This document shows, one piece after another, positions 42,889-52,899 of a stretch of 64,000 bases of DNA. The DNA comes from Stenotrophomonas sp. ZAC14D1_NAIMI4_1. Lineage in GTDB: Bacteria > Pseudomonadota > Gammaproteobacteria > Xanthomonadales > Xanthomonadaceae. The notes below the pieces were generated by a model, which did no database searches, was not told the origin of the DNA, and worked only from the letters and a program-made list of their open reading frames with translations. The translations under genes and the position numbers were made by a program. The stretch spans positions 4,554,125 through 4,618,124 of the forward strand of contig NZ_CP026001.1 of NCBI RefSeq assembly GCF_003086775.1, in the 5' to 3' direction. How positions within the stretch are numbered: the stretch's first letter is position 1; the number at the start of each line of letters is the position of its first letter.

Positions 42889-43140
42889 ATGGGCATCATC
42901 ATCTGGCTGATCGTTGGCGGCATCGTTGGCTGGCTGGCCAGCATCATCATGCGCCGCGACGCCCAGCAGGGCATCATCCTCAACGTCGTGGTGGGCATCG
43001 TCGGCGCGCTGATCAGCGGCTGGCTGTTCGGCGGCGGCATCAACGAGGCCATCACCCTGCGCACGTTCCTGTTCTCGCTGATCGGTGCGGTGATCCTGCT
43101 GGCCATCGTCAACCTGTTCACCCGCAAGAGCATCCGCTGA
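42889..43140 (+). CDS. GlsB/YeaQ/YmgE family small membrane protein
   Basis: An 83-residue protein starting MGIIIWLIVGGIVGWLASII with MRRDAQQGIILNVVVGIVGA next: the transglycosylase-associated family signature. Three hydrophobic segments are visible. It is stress-induced in many bacteria, of unknown action despite the family name. GAGG lies about 10 bases before the ATG. It is divergent from the PPTase gene with 90 bp between. Confidence 0.92.
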   Translation: MGIIIWLIVGGIVGWLASIIMRRDAQQGIILNVVVGIVGALISGWLFGGGINEAITLRTFLFSLIGAVILLAIVNLFTRKSIR

Positions 43141-43148
43141 TCTGAACG

Positions 43149-43215
43149 GTAGCGCCGGGCCATGCCCGGCGTCTCCCGGCCGCCGCTGCGCTCGCCGGGC
43201 ATGGCCCGGCGCTAC
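43149..43215. repeat. SMAG dimer of the GCCGGGC type
   Basis: GTAGCGCCGGGCCATGCCCG and its inverted copy face each other between the convergent glsB-like and xthA genes. Confidence 0.85.
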
Positions 43216-43219
43216 CGCA

Positions 43220-43987
43220 TCAACCGATCTCCACCCACGCCGGCGCATGGTCGCTCGGGCGCTCCCAGGTGCGCGGCTCGCGGTCGATGCCCGATGCCAC
43301 GGCACTGGCCTTCAGTGCGTCGGAGACCAGCGTCAGGTCGATGCGCAGGCCCAGGTTGCGGCGGAAGCCGGCCGCGCGGTAGTCCCACCAGCTGAACACC
43401 CCGGCCTCGTCGTTGTGCAGGCGGAAACCATCGTGCAGGCCCAGCTGCAGCAGCTTTTCCAGCGCGCCGCGCTCGGCGGTGGAGGTCAGGATGTGGTTCT
43501 CGTTCCAGACCTCCGGGTCGTGCACGTCGCGCGCATCCGGGGCGATGTTGAAGTCGCCCATCACGATCAGCTTCGGATGGCGCTGCAGTTCCTGCGCGAT
43601 CCAGGCATGCACCGCTTCCAGCCAGCGCAGCTTGTAGTCGTACTTGTCGGTGCCGATGTCCTGGCCGTTGACCACGTACAGGTTGATCACCCGCAGGTCG
43701 CCGAAGGTACCGGCGATGACGCGCTTCTGCTCGTCCTCGAAGCCGGGGATGCCGATCTGCACGTCCTGCGCCGGCTCACGCGACAGCAGGGCCACGCCGT
43801 TGTAGGTCTTCTGCCCGGCGAACACGCTGCGGTAACCGGCGGCGATCAGCGCCGAATCGGGGAACTTGTGGTCCTCCAGCTTGGTTTCCTGGATACCGAC
43901 GATGTCCGGGCCGAACTCCTTGAGCCACTGCTCCAGGTGCGGCAGGCGGACATTGAGCGAATTGACGTTCCACGAGGCGATTTTCAT
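43220..43987 (-). CDS. xthA: Exodeoxyribonuclease III
   Basis: The 255-residue AP endonuclease has MKIASWNVNSLNVRLPHLEQ, GIQETKLED (metal Glu), VNGQDIGTDKYDYKLRWLEA, MGDFNIAPDARDVHDP (Asp/Asn pair), the R-x-D segment LGLRIDLTLVSDAL and the catalytic SDHAPAW. It cuts at abasic sites and removes 3' blocks in base excision repair. Length is as expected (E. coli XthA 268). Confidence 0.96.
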   Translation of the reverse strand: MKIASWNVNSLNVRLPHLEQWLKEFGPDIVGIQETKLEDHKFPDSALIAAGYRSVFAGQKTYNGVALLSREPAQDVQIGIPGFEDEQKRVIAGTFGDLRVINLYVVNGQDIGTDKYDYKLRWLEAVHAWIAQELQRHPKLIVMGDFNIAPDARDVHDPEVWNENHILTSTAERGALEKLLQLGLHDGFRLHNDEAGVFSWWDYRAAGFRRNLGLRIDLTLVSDALKASAVASGIDREPRTWERPSDHAPAWVEIG

Positions 43988-44017
43988 GGGGCCATTCTAC
44001 CCGGGTGGGCTGGCCCG

Positions 44018-44094
44018 GTAGTGCCGGCCGCTGGCCGGCAACCCCATGAACGTTCGGCGAGACCCTGCATCTGCCGGCCAGCTGCCGGCACTAC
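44018..44094. repeat. SMAG dimer of the GTAGTGCCGGCC type
   Basis: GTAGTGCCGGCCGCTGGCCG faces GCCGGCCAGCTGCCGGCACT-AC. The CTAC end at 44091-44094 gives the stop codon of the aldehyde dehydrogenase gene on the minus strand. Confidence 0.88.
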
Positions 44095-45500
44095 CGCACC
44101 AGCAGCTTCAACAACCCGGCAATCTTCGAATACGGCGGCCGCAGCCGGTCGCTGGCCGCCCAGCGCGACTGCCACAGCACCGGCAGCCGCTTGCTCATCG
44201 CATCGAACCCGGCCCGGCCGTGGTACGCGCCCATGCCGCTGGCCCCCACCCCGCCAAACGGCAGGCCATCGGCGGCGAAGTGCAGCAGCGTGTCGTTGAC
44301 TGTCACCCCGCCGGCCACCACCTGGCCGAGGATGCGCTCCACCGTGGCCGTGTCATGGCTGAAGGGATACAGCGCCAGCGGCCGGTCGCGGGACAGCACG
44401 TCGCCCAGCGCGGCCTGCAGATCCGGGTAGGCGCGCACCGGCAGGATCGGCCCGAAGATCTCCTCGCGCATCAGGTCCAGGTCGTCCGGCGGATCCAGCA
44501 CCACGGTCGGCACCAGCAGGCGCTCACGGTCGGCACGCGCATCATCCACCTGCGCCAGCGGAATCACCGGCACGCCACGCTCGCGCGCCTGTGCCAGATA
44601 ACCCTGCAGTCGCTGGTACTGGTCTTCGTTGATGATGCGGGTGTAATCGCCGGCATCGCTGAAATCGCCGTAGCGCTCGCGCACCTGCTGCTGCAGCGCC
44701 TGCACGAACTCGCGCTGGCGTGCGGTGTCGATCAGCACGTAGTCCGGCGCGATGCAGGTCTGGCCCGCGTTGAACCACTTGCCGGTGGCCAGCCGCGCGG
44801 CGGCACTGTCCAGCGGGAAATCACGGCAGACGATGGCCGGCGACTTGCCGCCCAGCTCGAGCGTGACCGGCACCAGATGCTCGGCAGCAGCGGCCATCAC
44901 CTTGCGCCCCACTGCCGTCGAGCCGGTAAACAACAGATGGTCCAGCGGCAGCGAGGACACCGCCGCAGCCACGTCCGCCCCGCCCTGCACCACCGCCACG
45001 CGGTCGCGCGGGAACACGCTGGCCAGCAGATCAGCCAGGAACGCGCTGGTGCGCGGGGTGTGCTCGGAGGGTTTCAGCAGCACGTGGTTGCCGGCGGCGA
45101 TGGCCGTGGCCAGCGGTACCAGTGCCAGCGTGACTGGGTAGTTCCAGGGCGAAATCACCCCGACCACGCCCAGCGGCGTCGGCCGCAGCTGCGCGCGCGC
45201 CGGCCACAGCTTCCAGCCGGCCGATACGCGCTGCGGCTTCGACCAGCGCCGCAGGTGGCGGCGCAGGTGGTCGATGGCCGACAGCACGCTCATGCCATCG
45301 GCCAGCTTCGATTCAACGTGGGCACGGTGGCCGAAGTCCTCGGCGATGGCCTGGGCCATTTCATCCAGGCGCGGCTTCAGCGCCTCGCGCAGGCGGCGCA
45401 GGTCGGCTTCGCGCTGGTCGAGCGTGGGGCGCTGGGCCTGCCAGGCGCTGCGCAGGGTGTGCAGGATGGCGGGGAGGTCGGCCGGGGCGGTGGTGGTCAT
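44091..45500 (-). CDS. Coniferyl-aldehyde-dehydrogenase-type aldehyde dehydrogenase
   Basis: The 469-residue class 3-like ALDH has GVVGVISPWNYPVTLALVPL, the NAD-binding FTGSTAVGRKV, the catalytic Glu in VTLELGGKSP and the Cys in FNAGQTCIAPDYV, then EEIFGPILPV and FGGVGASGMGAYHG. This subgroup is annotated coniferyl aldehyde dehydrogenase (CalB) and acts on medium-chain and aromatic aldehydes. The last codons read LLVR-stop, and that UAG is the TAG of the adjoining SMAG element. Confidence 0.9.
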   Translation of the reverse strand: MTTTAPADLPAILHTLRSAWQAQRPTLDQREADLRRLREALKPRLDEMAQAIAEDFGHRAHVESKLADGMSVLSAIDHLRRHLRRWSKPQRVSAGWKLWPARAQLRPTPLGVVGVISPWNYPVTLALVPLATAIAAGNHVLLKPSEHTPRTSAFLADLLASVFPRDRVAVVQGGADVAAAVSSLPLDHLLFTGSTAVGRKVMAAAAEHLVPVTLELGGKSPAIVCRDFPLDSAAARLATGKWFNAGQTCIAPDYVLIDTARQREFVQALQQQVRERYGDFSDAGDYTRIINEDQYQRLQGYLAQARERGVPVIPLAQVDDARADRERLLVPTVVLDPPDDLDLMREEIFGPILPVRAYPDLQAALGDVLSRDRPLALYPFSHDTATVERILGQVVAGGVTVNDTLLHFAADGLPFGGVGASGMGAYHGRAGFDAMSKRLPVLWQSRWAASDRLRPPYSKIAGLLKLLVR

Positions 45501-45559
45501 GGGCCGACTATACGAGCTACGGCGGTCATGACCGCATGACAGGGAGTGGAATCGACTGG

Positions 45560-45646
45560 GTAGAGTCGACTGTCAGTCGACTGCCGTCGGCGCAGAACGC
45601 ATGAACCCCGCGCTGCGCGCGATAGTCGACCAACGGTCGACTCTAC
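45560..45646. repeat. SMAG dimer of the GTAGAGTCGAC type
   Basis: GTAGAGTCGACTGTCAGTCGAC faces GTCGACCAACGGTCGACT-CTAC about 45 bp apart. It lies in the 247-bp gap between two minus-strand genes. Confidence 0.85.
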
Positions 45647-45683
45647 CCTCCCGTCAGGCGATCCGGCGCCCCACAAACAGAAA

Positions 45684-45705
45684 GGCCGCGGTCTGCACCG
45701 CGGCC
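45684..45705 (-). terminator. Intrinsic terminator of the MHS transporter gene
   Basis: On the minus strand GGCCGCGG-TGCAGA-CCGCGGCC is followed by TTTCTGTTTG, 43-64 nt after the stop codon. The 8-bp GC stem with a T-rich tail fits a rho-independent terminator. Confidence 0.85.
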
Positions 45706-45717
45706 CTTGAAACTCCG

Positions 45718-45742
45718 GTGGGTGCCGACCGTTGGTCGGCAC
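45718..45742. repeat. Single SMAG-like palindrome
   Basis: GGGTGCCGACC-GTT-GGTCGGCAC directly follows the transporter stop. It is the same variant as the copies at 47420-47512, but GTAG is altered to GTGG. Confidence 0.75.
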
Positions 45743-45747
45743 GCCGG

Positions 45748-47403
45748 TTACTTGGTGATGTCCACGTTCTTCGTTTCACGCAGGAACAGGCCGCCAATCA
45801 CCACCGACATCAGCGCGATGATGATGGGGTACCACAGGCCGTAGTACAGGTTGCCGGTACCGGCCACCAGCGCAAAGGAGATCGCCGGTAGGAAGCCGCC
45901 GAACCAGCCGTTGCCGATGTGGTACGGCAGCGACATCGAGGTGTAGCGGATGCGGGTCGGGAACAGTTCAACCAGGTAGGCGGCGATCGGGCCGTAGACC
46001 ATGGTCACGTACAGCACCAGCAGCCACAGCATGAAGATCGTGCCGGCGATGTTGATGCGCGAACCATCGGCCTTGGCCGGATAGCCCGCCGTGGTCAGTG
46101 CACCCTTCAGTTCGGCACCGAAGGCATCGGCCTTGGCCTTGCCTTCTTCCTTGGTCAGGCCGGCGGCCTCGTACGAGGTGACGCTGGCGCTGCCCACGTT
46201 CACCATGGCCAGCGAACCGGCAGCGGCCGGCTGCACGTCGTACGGCACGCCCGCCTTGGTCAGCGCGGCAGTAGCCACGTCGCAGGAGCTGGTGAACTTG
46301 CGCAGGCCGACCGGATCGAACTGGAACGAGCAGGTGCTCGGATCAGCCACGACCAGGGCCGGCGAGCTGCTGCGGGCTTCTTCGATGGCCGGGTTGGCGA
46401 AGTGGGTCAGGCCCTTGAAGATCGGGATGTAGGTGACGGCAGCCAGCAGGCAGCCGGCCAGGATGATCTTCTTGCGGCCGATACGGTCGGACAGCCAGCC
46501 GAAGAAGATGAAGAACGGCACGCCCAGCGCCAGCGCGGCGGCGATCAGCAGGTAGGAGGTGGTGGCATCGACCTTCAGCATGCTGCTCAGGAAGAACAGC
46601 GCGTAGAACTGGCCGCCGTACCACACCACGGCCTGGCCGGCCGCAGCACCCAGCAGAACCAGCAGCATCAGCTTCAGGTTGCCGCCCTTCAGGCTGTCAC
46701 GGAACGGGGTCTTGGAACCCTTGCCTTCGGCCTTCATCTGCTGGAACAGCGGCGATTCGCTCAGCTGCAGGCGGATCCACACCGAAATGCCCAGCAGCAC
46801 GATCGAGACCAGGAACGGAATGCGCCAGCCCCAGGCTTCGAAGGCTTCGTTGCCCAGGAAGTAACGGCAGGCCAGGATGATCAGCAGCGACATGAACAGG
46901 CCGAGCGTGGCAGTGCACTGGATGAAGCTGGTGTACAGGCCGCGCTTGTCTACCGGGGCATGTTCGGCCACGTAGGTCGCCGCGCCACCGTACTCACCGC
47001 CCATCGCCAGGCCCTGGGCCAGGCGCAGCACGATCAGGATCACCGGTGCGGCGAAACCGATCGAGGCGTAGTTGGGCAGCACGCCGACCAGGAAGGTCGA
47101 GATGCCCATGATGAGGATGGTGACCAGGAAGGTGTACTTGCGGCCGATGCGATCGCCGAGGCTGCCGAAGAAGGCCGCGCCGAACGGACGCACGAAGAAG
47201 CCGGCGGCGAAGGCCAGCAGGGCGAAGATCATGCCCGTGGTTTCGTTGACGCCACTGAAGAACTGCTTGGCGATGATGGCCGCGAGCGAGCCATACAGGA
47301 AGAAGTCATACCACTCGAAAACAGTACCCAGGCTGGACGCGAAGATGACCTTCTTGTGTCCCTGGGTGAGTTCGGCTTTCGCCGGTGCAGGTGTGCTGGA
47401 CAT
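45748..47403 (-). CDS. MFS transporter, metabolite:H+ symporter (MHS) type with inserted domain
   Basis: A 551-residue carrier starting MSSTPAPAKAELTQGHKKVI with the MHS signatures SSLGTVFEWYDFFLYGSLAA, FVRPFGAAFFGSLGDRIGRK and RLAQGLAMGGEYGGAATYVA. Usual MHS proteins have about 430 residues. The excess is a soluble insert of about 100 residues (near 340-440) between late membrane helices, with two Cys (PSTCSFQF, TSSCDVAT) that could form a periplasmic disulfide. MHS carriers import carboxylates such as citrate, ketoglutarate or shikimate. Context with a DcaP porin and acs suggests an organic acid. Confidence 0.88.
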   Translation of the reverse strand: MSSTPAPAKAELTQGHKKVIFASSLGTVFEWYDFFLYGSLAAIIAKQFFSGVNETTGMIFALLAFAAGFFVRPFGAAFFGSLGDRIGRKYTFLVTILIMGISTFLVGVLPNYASIGFAAPVILIVLRLAQGLAMGGEYGGAATYVAEHAPVDKRGLYTSFIQCTATLGLFMSLLIILACRYFLGNEAFEAWGWRIPFLVSIVLLGISVWIRLQLSESPLFQQMKAEGKGSKTPFRDSLKGGNLKLMLLVLLGAAAGQAVVWYGGQFYALFFLSSMLKVDATTSYLLIAAALALGVPFFIFFGWLSDRIGRKKIILAGCLLAAVTYIPIFKGLTHFANPAIEEARSSSPALVVADPSTCSFQFDPVGLRKFTSSCDVATAALTKAGVPYDVQPAAAGSLAMVNVGSASVTSYEAAGLTKEEGKAKADAFGAELKGALTTAGYPAKADGSRINIAGTIFMLWLLVLYVTMVYGPIAAYLVELFPTRIRYTSMSLPYHIGNGWFGGFLPAISFALVAGTGNLYYGLWYPIIIALMSVVIGGLFLRETKNVDITK

Positions 47404-47419
47404 GAGACGTTTTCCCTCT

Positions 47420-47512
47420 GTAGATGCCGACCGTTGGTCGGCATGCAATCCCGGTAGGTGCCGACCGTTGGTCGACTCCGTGTTCTGGTAGGTGCCGACC
47501 GTTGGTCGGCAC
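47420..47512. repeat. Three direct SMAG copies in tandem
   Basis: GTAGATGCCGACCGTTGGTC (47420-47444), GTAGGTGCCGACCGTTGGTC (47454-47475, right arm shortened) and GTAGGTGCCGACCGTTGGTC (47488-47512). All point the same way, unlike the facing dimers elsewhere. They lie between the porin and transporter genes. Confidence 0.85.
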
Positions 47513-47516
47513 TTAT

Positions 47517-48944
47517 TTAGAAGCTGTACTTCGTGGTGAACTGCACGCGGTTGATGTCGCCCTTGCGGCCGTCCTCGATCTCACGCACGCCGTACATGTA
47601 CTCGGCACCGATATCGACCTTGGGCATCGGCGTGTAGAAGATGTTGCCGCGGATGCTCTGCACGCTCTTGGTGACCAGCGGCCCCAGGCTGCCATCGTTG
47701 TCGTAGTCGCTGCGGGCGTAGATCAGGTTGGTGCGCAGCTTCGGGGTGAATGCATGGCGCCAGCCGACGTAGCCGGCCAGCACGCCGGTCGGGTTGAGCT
47801 CGTCGCGGGCAATGTCGTAGGCAGTGTCCGCAGTAACGCCCAGGCCGATGTAACGGGCGATGCCTTCGCCACCGGTCAGCTGGTAGTGCAGCGAATCATT
47901 GCCGCCCATTACCCACTTGCCGCCGAGGGTCAGGCCGCCGGCCACCTTGTCGGCCTTCGCGTTGGTGGCCTGGTTGTCGACCTTCAGCTGGCGGACGATG
48001 CCGCCGACGCCGAAGGTGCCCCAGTCACCCTTCCAGCCGTAACGCATCGTCAGGTCGGGCAGGCTGCCACGGTCGGAGTTGGCGCTGGCGTTGGTCCACG
48101 CGCCGGTGACCGGGTTGCGGATGCCGGTGAGGGTGGTGGTTTCCGGGTTTTCCAGGGCGACGCTGAAACCGCCCTGCGTGTAACGCACCTGGGCCTGGCG
48201 GACGAAGATCACGCCATCGGTCGGGCCGACGAAGTCGACCGCTTCCGGCAGCGCCGCCGCATCCATGAAGTTGGACCAGGTCTGGCCAGCCAGCCAGTTG
48301 TTCCAGTACATGTAGGCATGGCGCAGGGTCACGCCGTAGGTGTTGGTGGCGGTCTGGTTGCCCAGCGAATTGCCGAAGAAGTCCATCTCGAACATCGCGC
48401 CGGACTTGTTGCCCGACTCGCTGACGTTGTCGATGCCGATGTTGAAGCGCGAGAACTTGGCGTGGGCGTTGTAGTCCACGTCCGAGCGCTTGCCCGAGCC
48501 GCCGGCGCCGGCCACCGGGGTCTGGCCCGGCAGGTACAGCGCGCGGCCGGTGGCATCGTCGGCCAGCTGGCCATCGCTGGTCTGGGTGGCCAGGAAATCG
48601 GCCTTGATGAAGCCGCCGATCTTGACCGTGGTGCCCGGCGCGGCGCCCGGGGTGATGGTGGTGACCTGGATCGGCTGCTTGCCGGCCGGCACCTGTGCGA
48701 CCGGCTTCTGCTCGGCCTGCACGGCGCGGACATCGGTCACGGCCTGCTGGGTCTGGACGATCTGGGTCTGCTGTTGCTGCTGCGAGGACAGCAGCGCCTG
48801 GACCTGGCGTTCCAGTTCGGCGACGCGTGCTTCCAGTGCTTTCTCTTTGGCGGTCTCTGCAAACGCCATGCCCGGTGCGACCAGGGCGACCAGCAAGCAG
48901 GCCGCCAAAGGTTTGCGCACGGCTTTCAACGTACGGTGGCTCAT
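47517..48944 (-). CDS. DcaP-family trimeric outer-membrane porin
   Basis: The 475-residue product has a signal peptide ([16 protein letters not shown]), an N-terminal coiled coil ([20 protein letters not shown] then Gln-rich), and a 16-strand-type barrel ([47 protein letters not shown]) ending in FTTKYSF. DcaP channels in Acinetobacter admit dicarboxylates and some drugs. Start [11 protein letters not shown] at 48944 has GGGAGAGAGGG before it. The MHS transporter downstream, on the same strand, may move the same substrate across the inner membrane. Confidence 0.9.
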   Translation of the reverse strand: MSHRTLKAVRKPLAACLLVALVAPGMAFAETAKEKALEARVAELERQVQALLSSQQQQQTQIVQTQQAVTDVRAVQAEQKPVAQVPAGKQPIQVTTITPGAAPGTTVKIGGFIKADFLATQTSDGQLADDATGRALYLPGQTPVAGAGGSGKRSDVDYNAHAKFSRFNIGIDNVSESGNKSGAMFEMDFFGNSLGNQTATNTYGVTLRHAYMYWNNWLAGQTWSNFMDAAALPEAVDFVGPTDGVIFVRQAQVRYTQGGFSVALENPETTTLTGIRNPVTGAWTNASANSDRGSLPDLTMRYGWKGDWGTFGVGGIVRQLKVDNQATNAKADKVAGGLTLGGKWVMGGNDSLHYQLTGGEGIARYIGLGVTADTAYDIARDELNPTGVLAGYVGWRHAFTPKLRTNLIYARSDYDNDGSLGPLVTKSVQSIRGNIFYTPMPKVDIGAEYMYGVREIEDGRKGDINRVQFTTKYSF

Positions 48945-49071
48945 GTTGCCCTCTCTCCCAAGTGGCAAGGTGATGCCGCGCGTGGGGCACGGTCGAGCCG
49001 AGACTGCGGGGCGTTTATGTATAGCGGTATTCGCCATTGGTCGAACCCGGGCCTGCAGAGCGCCGCCTTTC

Positions 49072-49081
49072 GACCATGGTC
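49072..49081. promoter_or_regulatory. Short palindrome in the porin-acs intergenic region
   Basis: GACCATGGTC is a perfect 10-bp palindrome 108 bp upstream of acs and 128 bp upstream of the porin gene; a related CCATTGGTCG lies at 49034. It could be a regulator site (CrbR being the obvious candidate), but this is a guess from place. The rest of 48945-49188 shows no clear promoter. Confidence 0.25.
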
Positions 49082-49188
49082 TAAGCGCCGTGGTGACGCG
49101 ACCGGGGGTGGATGGGGCAAACTGGTGGCGGAGGGTCGCTGCGATGCTGCGACCGCACATACAAAGTCAACGTGCAAGTGAGGGTGCC

Positions 49189-51132
<1,944 letters not shown>

Positions 51133-51142
51133 TGCATCACCC

Positions 51143-51182
51143 GGGGTCAGATCCTTTTCCGGCAGGAAAGGGCTCTGACCCC
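51143..51182. repeat. GGGGTCAGA repeat, second copy
   Basis: GGGGTCAGATCCTTTTCC-GGCA-GGAAAGG with closing CTCTGACCCC. It is nearly the reverse complement of 28381-28418. It lies between acs and crbR and may act as a weak terminator. Confidence 0.75.
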
Positions 51183-51213
51183 ATGCAGCTTTCCCCACGG
51201 TTCCCCCCCGACC

Positions 51214-51879
51214 ATGACCACCCTCCTGATTGCCGATGACCACCCGTTGTTCCGTGAAGCCCTGCGAGGGGCCGTGCAGCGGGTCATCCCGGGCGTGCAG
51301 CTGTTCGAGGCCGACAGCGTGGAAGCGCTGTACGCCCTGGCCGACCAGCACAACGACGCCGACCTGGTCCTGATGGACCTCAACATGCCCGGCGCGCAGG
51401 GATTCAACGCGCTGGTGCACATGCGCTCGCTGCACCCGCACCTGCCGGTGGTGGTGGTGTCCGCACGCGAAGAAGCCACGGTGATGCGCCGCGCGCTCGA
51501 CCACGGCGCGCTCGGCTTCATTCCCAAGTCGGCCGACTCGGACACGATCGGGCATGCCCTGGGCACCATCCTCGATGGCGAGACGTGGGCGCCGCCGGAA
51601 GCGCACAACGTGCCGCCCACCGGCAGCGAGGAACGCGAGGTCGGCCAGCGCCTGCGCGAGCTCACCCCGCAGCAGTTCCGCGTGCTGCAGATGCTCGGCG
51701 CCGGCCGCTTGAACAAGCAGATCGCCTACGACCTCAACGTCTCCGAAGCCACGATCAAGGCCCACGTCACCGCCATCCTGCGCAAGCTCGGCGTGACCAA
51801 CCGCACCCAGGCCGTGCTGATGGCCGGCAAGCTGGCGATCGACGACGACGCCATCGTGCTGCCGCCGGAAGAAGACTGA
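51214..51879 (+). CDS. crbR: LuxR/FixJ-family response regulator, CrbR (ErdR) type
   Basis: The 221-residue regulator has a receiver domain (MTTLLIADDHPLFREALRGA, phosphorylation Asp in LVLMDLNMPG, Lys in FIPKSADS) and a C-terminal HTH (LTPQQFRVLQMLGAGRLNKQ, then IAYDLNVSEATIKAHVTAIL). In Vibrio and Pseudomonas, CrbR with the symporter-type kinase CrbS switches on acs. Here it directly follows acs, and a CrbS-type kinase lies just beyond mntP, so the assignment rests on both family and neighbours. Confidence 0.88.
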   Translation: MTTLLIADDHPLFREALRGAVQRVIPGVQLFEADSVEALYALADQHNDADLVLMDLNMPGAQGFNALVHMRSLHPHLPVVVVSAREEATVMRRALDHGALGFIPKSADSDTIGHALGTILDGETWAPPEAHNVPPTGSEEREVGQRLRELTPQQFRVLQMLGAGRLNKQIAYDLNVSEATIKAHVTAILRKLGVTNRTQAVLMAGKLAIDDDAIVLPPEED

Positions 51880-51881
51880 CG

Positions 51882-51996
51882 GTAGTGCCGGCCGCTGGCC
51901 GGCATTCACCTGGAACCACTGGAACTGCTCTGGTAGCTGCCAAGCTTGCTTGGCACGCTTCTACCGACGCACCTGCCGGCCAGCGGCCGGCACTAC
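51882..51996. repeat. Nested SMAG elements after crbR
   Basis: An outer facing pair (GTAGTGCCGGCCGCTGGCCG and its inverse at 51974-51996) encloses an inner hairpin GTAGCTGCCAAGC...GCTTGGCACG-CTTCTAC (51932-51965). A separate hairpin GTATAGC-CTTC-GCTATAC follows at 52018-52035. Confidence 0.8.
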
Positions 51997-52103
51997 CAGG
52001 CGCCGCTGTGCTCGCGGTATAGCCTTCGCTATACAAACCAGCCCTGCCTGCGCGTTTGCCCGCAAATGCGCCACGCGCGGATCGCGGTGCTAAGCTTCGC
52101 GTC

Positions 52104-52205
52104 CCCTTGGGGAGTAGCCGGATTCCTACGCAGGAATCGTCCACGTCAACATACTCGGCCAGTGCGCCGTGGCGTGGACAACCATGATGGTTGGCGAGAC
52201 CAGCG
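52104..52205 (+). promoter_or_regulatory. yybP-ykoY (Mn2+) riboswitch upstream of mntP
   Basis: The segment carries the class signatures: a 5' GGGGAGTAGC strand, the loop ACGTCAACATACTCGGCC, and the closing GGTTGGCGAGACC. This aptamer senses Mn2+ and controls mntP/yebN genes in Xanthomonadaceae and E. coli. The GC-rich stretch 52206-52260 (a CGCGCGC strand facing GGGCGCGAGCGCG) probably forms the expression platform before the mntP start at 52282. Edges are approximate. Confidence 0.93.
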
Positions 52206-52281
52206 GCCCGCGCGCGCAACGACAGGTTGGGCGCGAGCGCGAGCCGTGCGTCCGTCCTTGCCCGACCTTCAGCAGCCGCCA

Positions 52282-52857
52282 ATGTCTCCTGTTTCGATCC
52301 TCCTGATCGGTTTCGCCATGTCCACCGATGCCTTCGCTGCCGCGATCGGCAAGGGTGCGGCCATGCGCAAGCCGGTGTTCCGCGATGCACTCCGTGCCGG
52401 CATCATCTTCGGCGTCATCGAGGCGATCACGCCCATCATCGGCTGGCTGCTCGGCCGCGCCGCCCTGCAGTACGTCGAAGCGTTCGACCATTGGATCGCC
52501 TTCGGCCTGCTGGTCGCGCTGGGCGTGCACATGATCATCAACGGCGTGCGCCCGGACAGCGGCGAAGAGGATGAGGATCCCTCACAGCACCACGGTTTCT
52601 GGAAGCTGGCGCTGACCGGTTTCGCCACCAGCATCGATGCCATGGCCGTGGGTATCGGCCTGGCGTTCATGGACGTGCATATCGGCGTGATGGCTGCGGT
52701 CATCGGCCTGTGCACGCTGACCATGGTCACCGCCGGCATCATGCTGGGCCGCGTGCTGGGCGGCATGGTCGGCAAGCGTGCCGAGATCATCGGCGGCGTG
52801 ATCCTGGTGATCATCGGTTCGACGATCCTGTACGAACACCTGCACGGCGTGGCGTAA
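52282..52857 (+). CDS. mntP: Manganese efflux pump MntP
   Basis: The 191-residue protein has six predicted membrane helices and the two family motifs with essential Asp: [20 protein letters not shown] in the first half and [19 protein letters not shown] in the second. MntP exports Mn2+ and is switched on by the riboswitch just upstream. The start [10 protein letters not shown] at 52282 is consistent with E. coli MntP (188 residues). It lies between crbR and crbS, with which it has no obvious functional link. Confidence 0.97.
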   Translation: MSPVSILLIGFAMSTDAFAAAIGKGAAMRKPVFRDALRAGIIFGVIEAITPIIGWLLGRAALQYVEAFDHWIAFGLLVALGVHMIINGVRPDSGEEDEDPSQHHGFWKLALTGFATSIDAMAVGIGLAFMDVHIGVMAAVIGLCTLTMVTAGIMLGRVLGGMVGKRAEIIGGVILVIIGSTILYEHLHGVA

Positions 52858-52871
52858 CACGTTGAGGATTG

Positions 52872-52899
52872 CGTGGTTGCCGGCCAGCGGCCGGCACTA
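52872..52899. repeat. Single SMAG palindrome supplying the crbS stop codon
   Basis: TTGCCGGCCAGCGGCCGGCA-CTAC on the plus strand; read on the minus strand it is GTAGTGCCGGCC. The last crbS codons are GCG AGG followed by TAG from GTAG. Confidence 0.85.

Noticed and set aside
47420..47512. A CRISPR array (three similar units)
   Set aside because: The units are SMAG palindromes; spacers of 9 and 12 bp are far too short, the copies diverge, and no cas genes are nearby.
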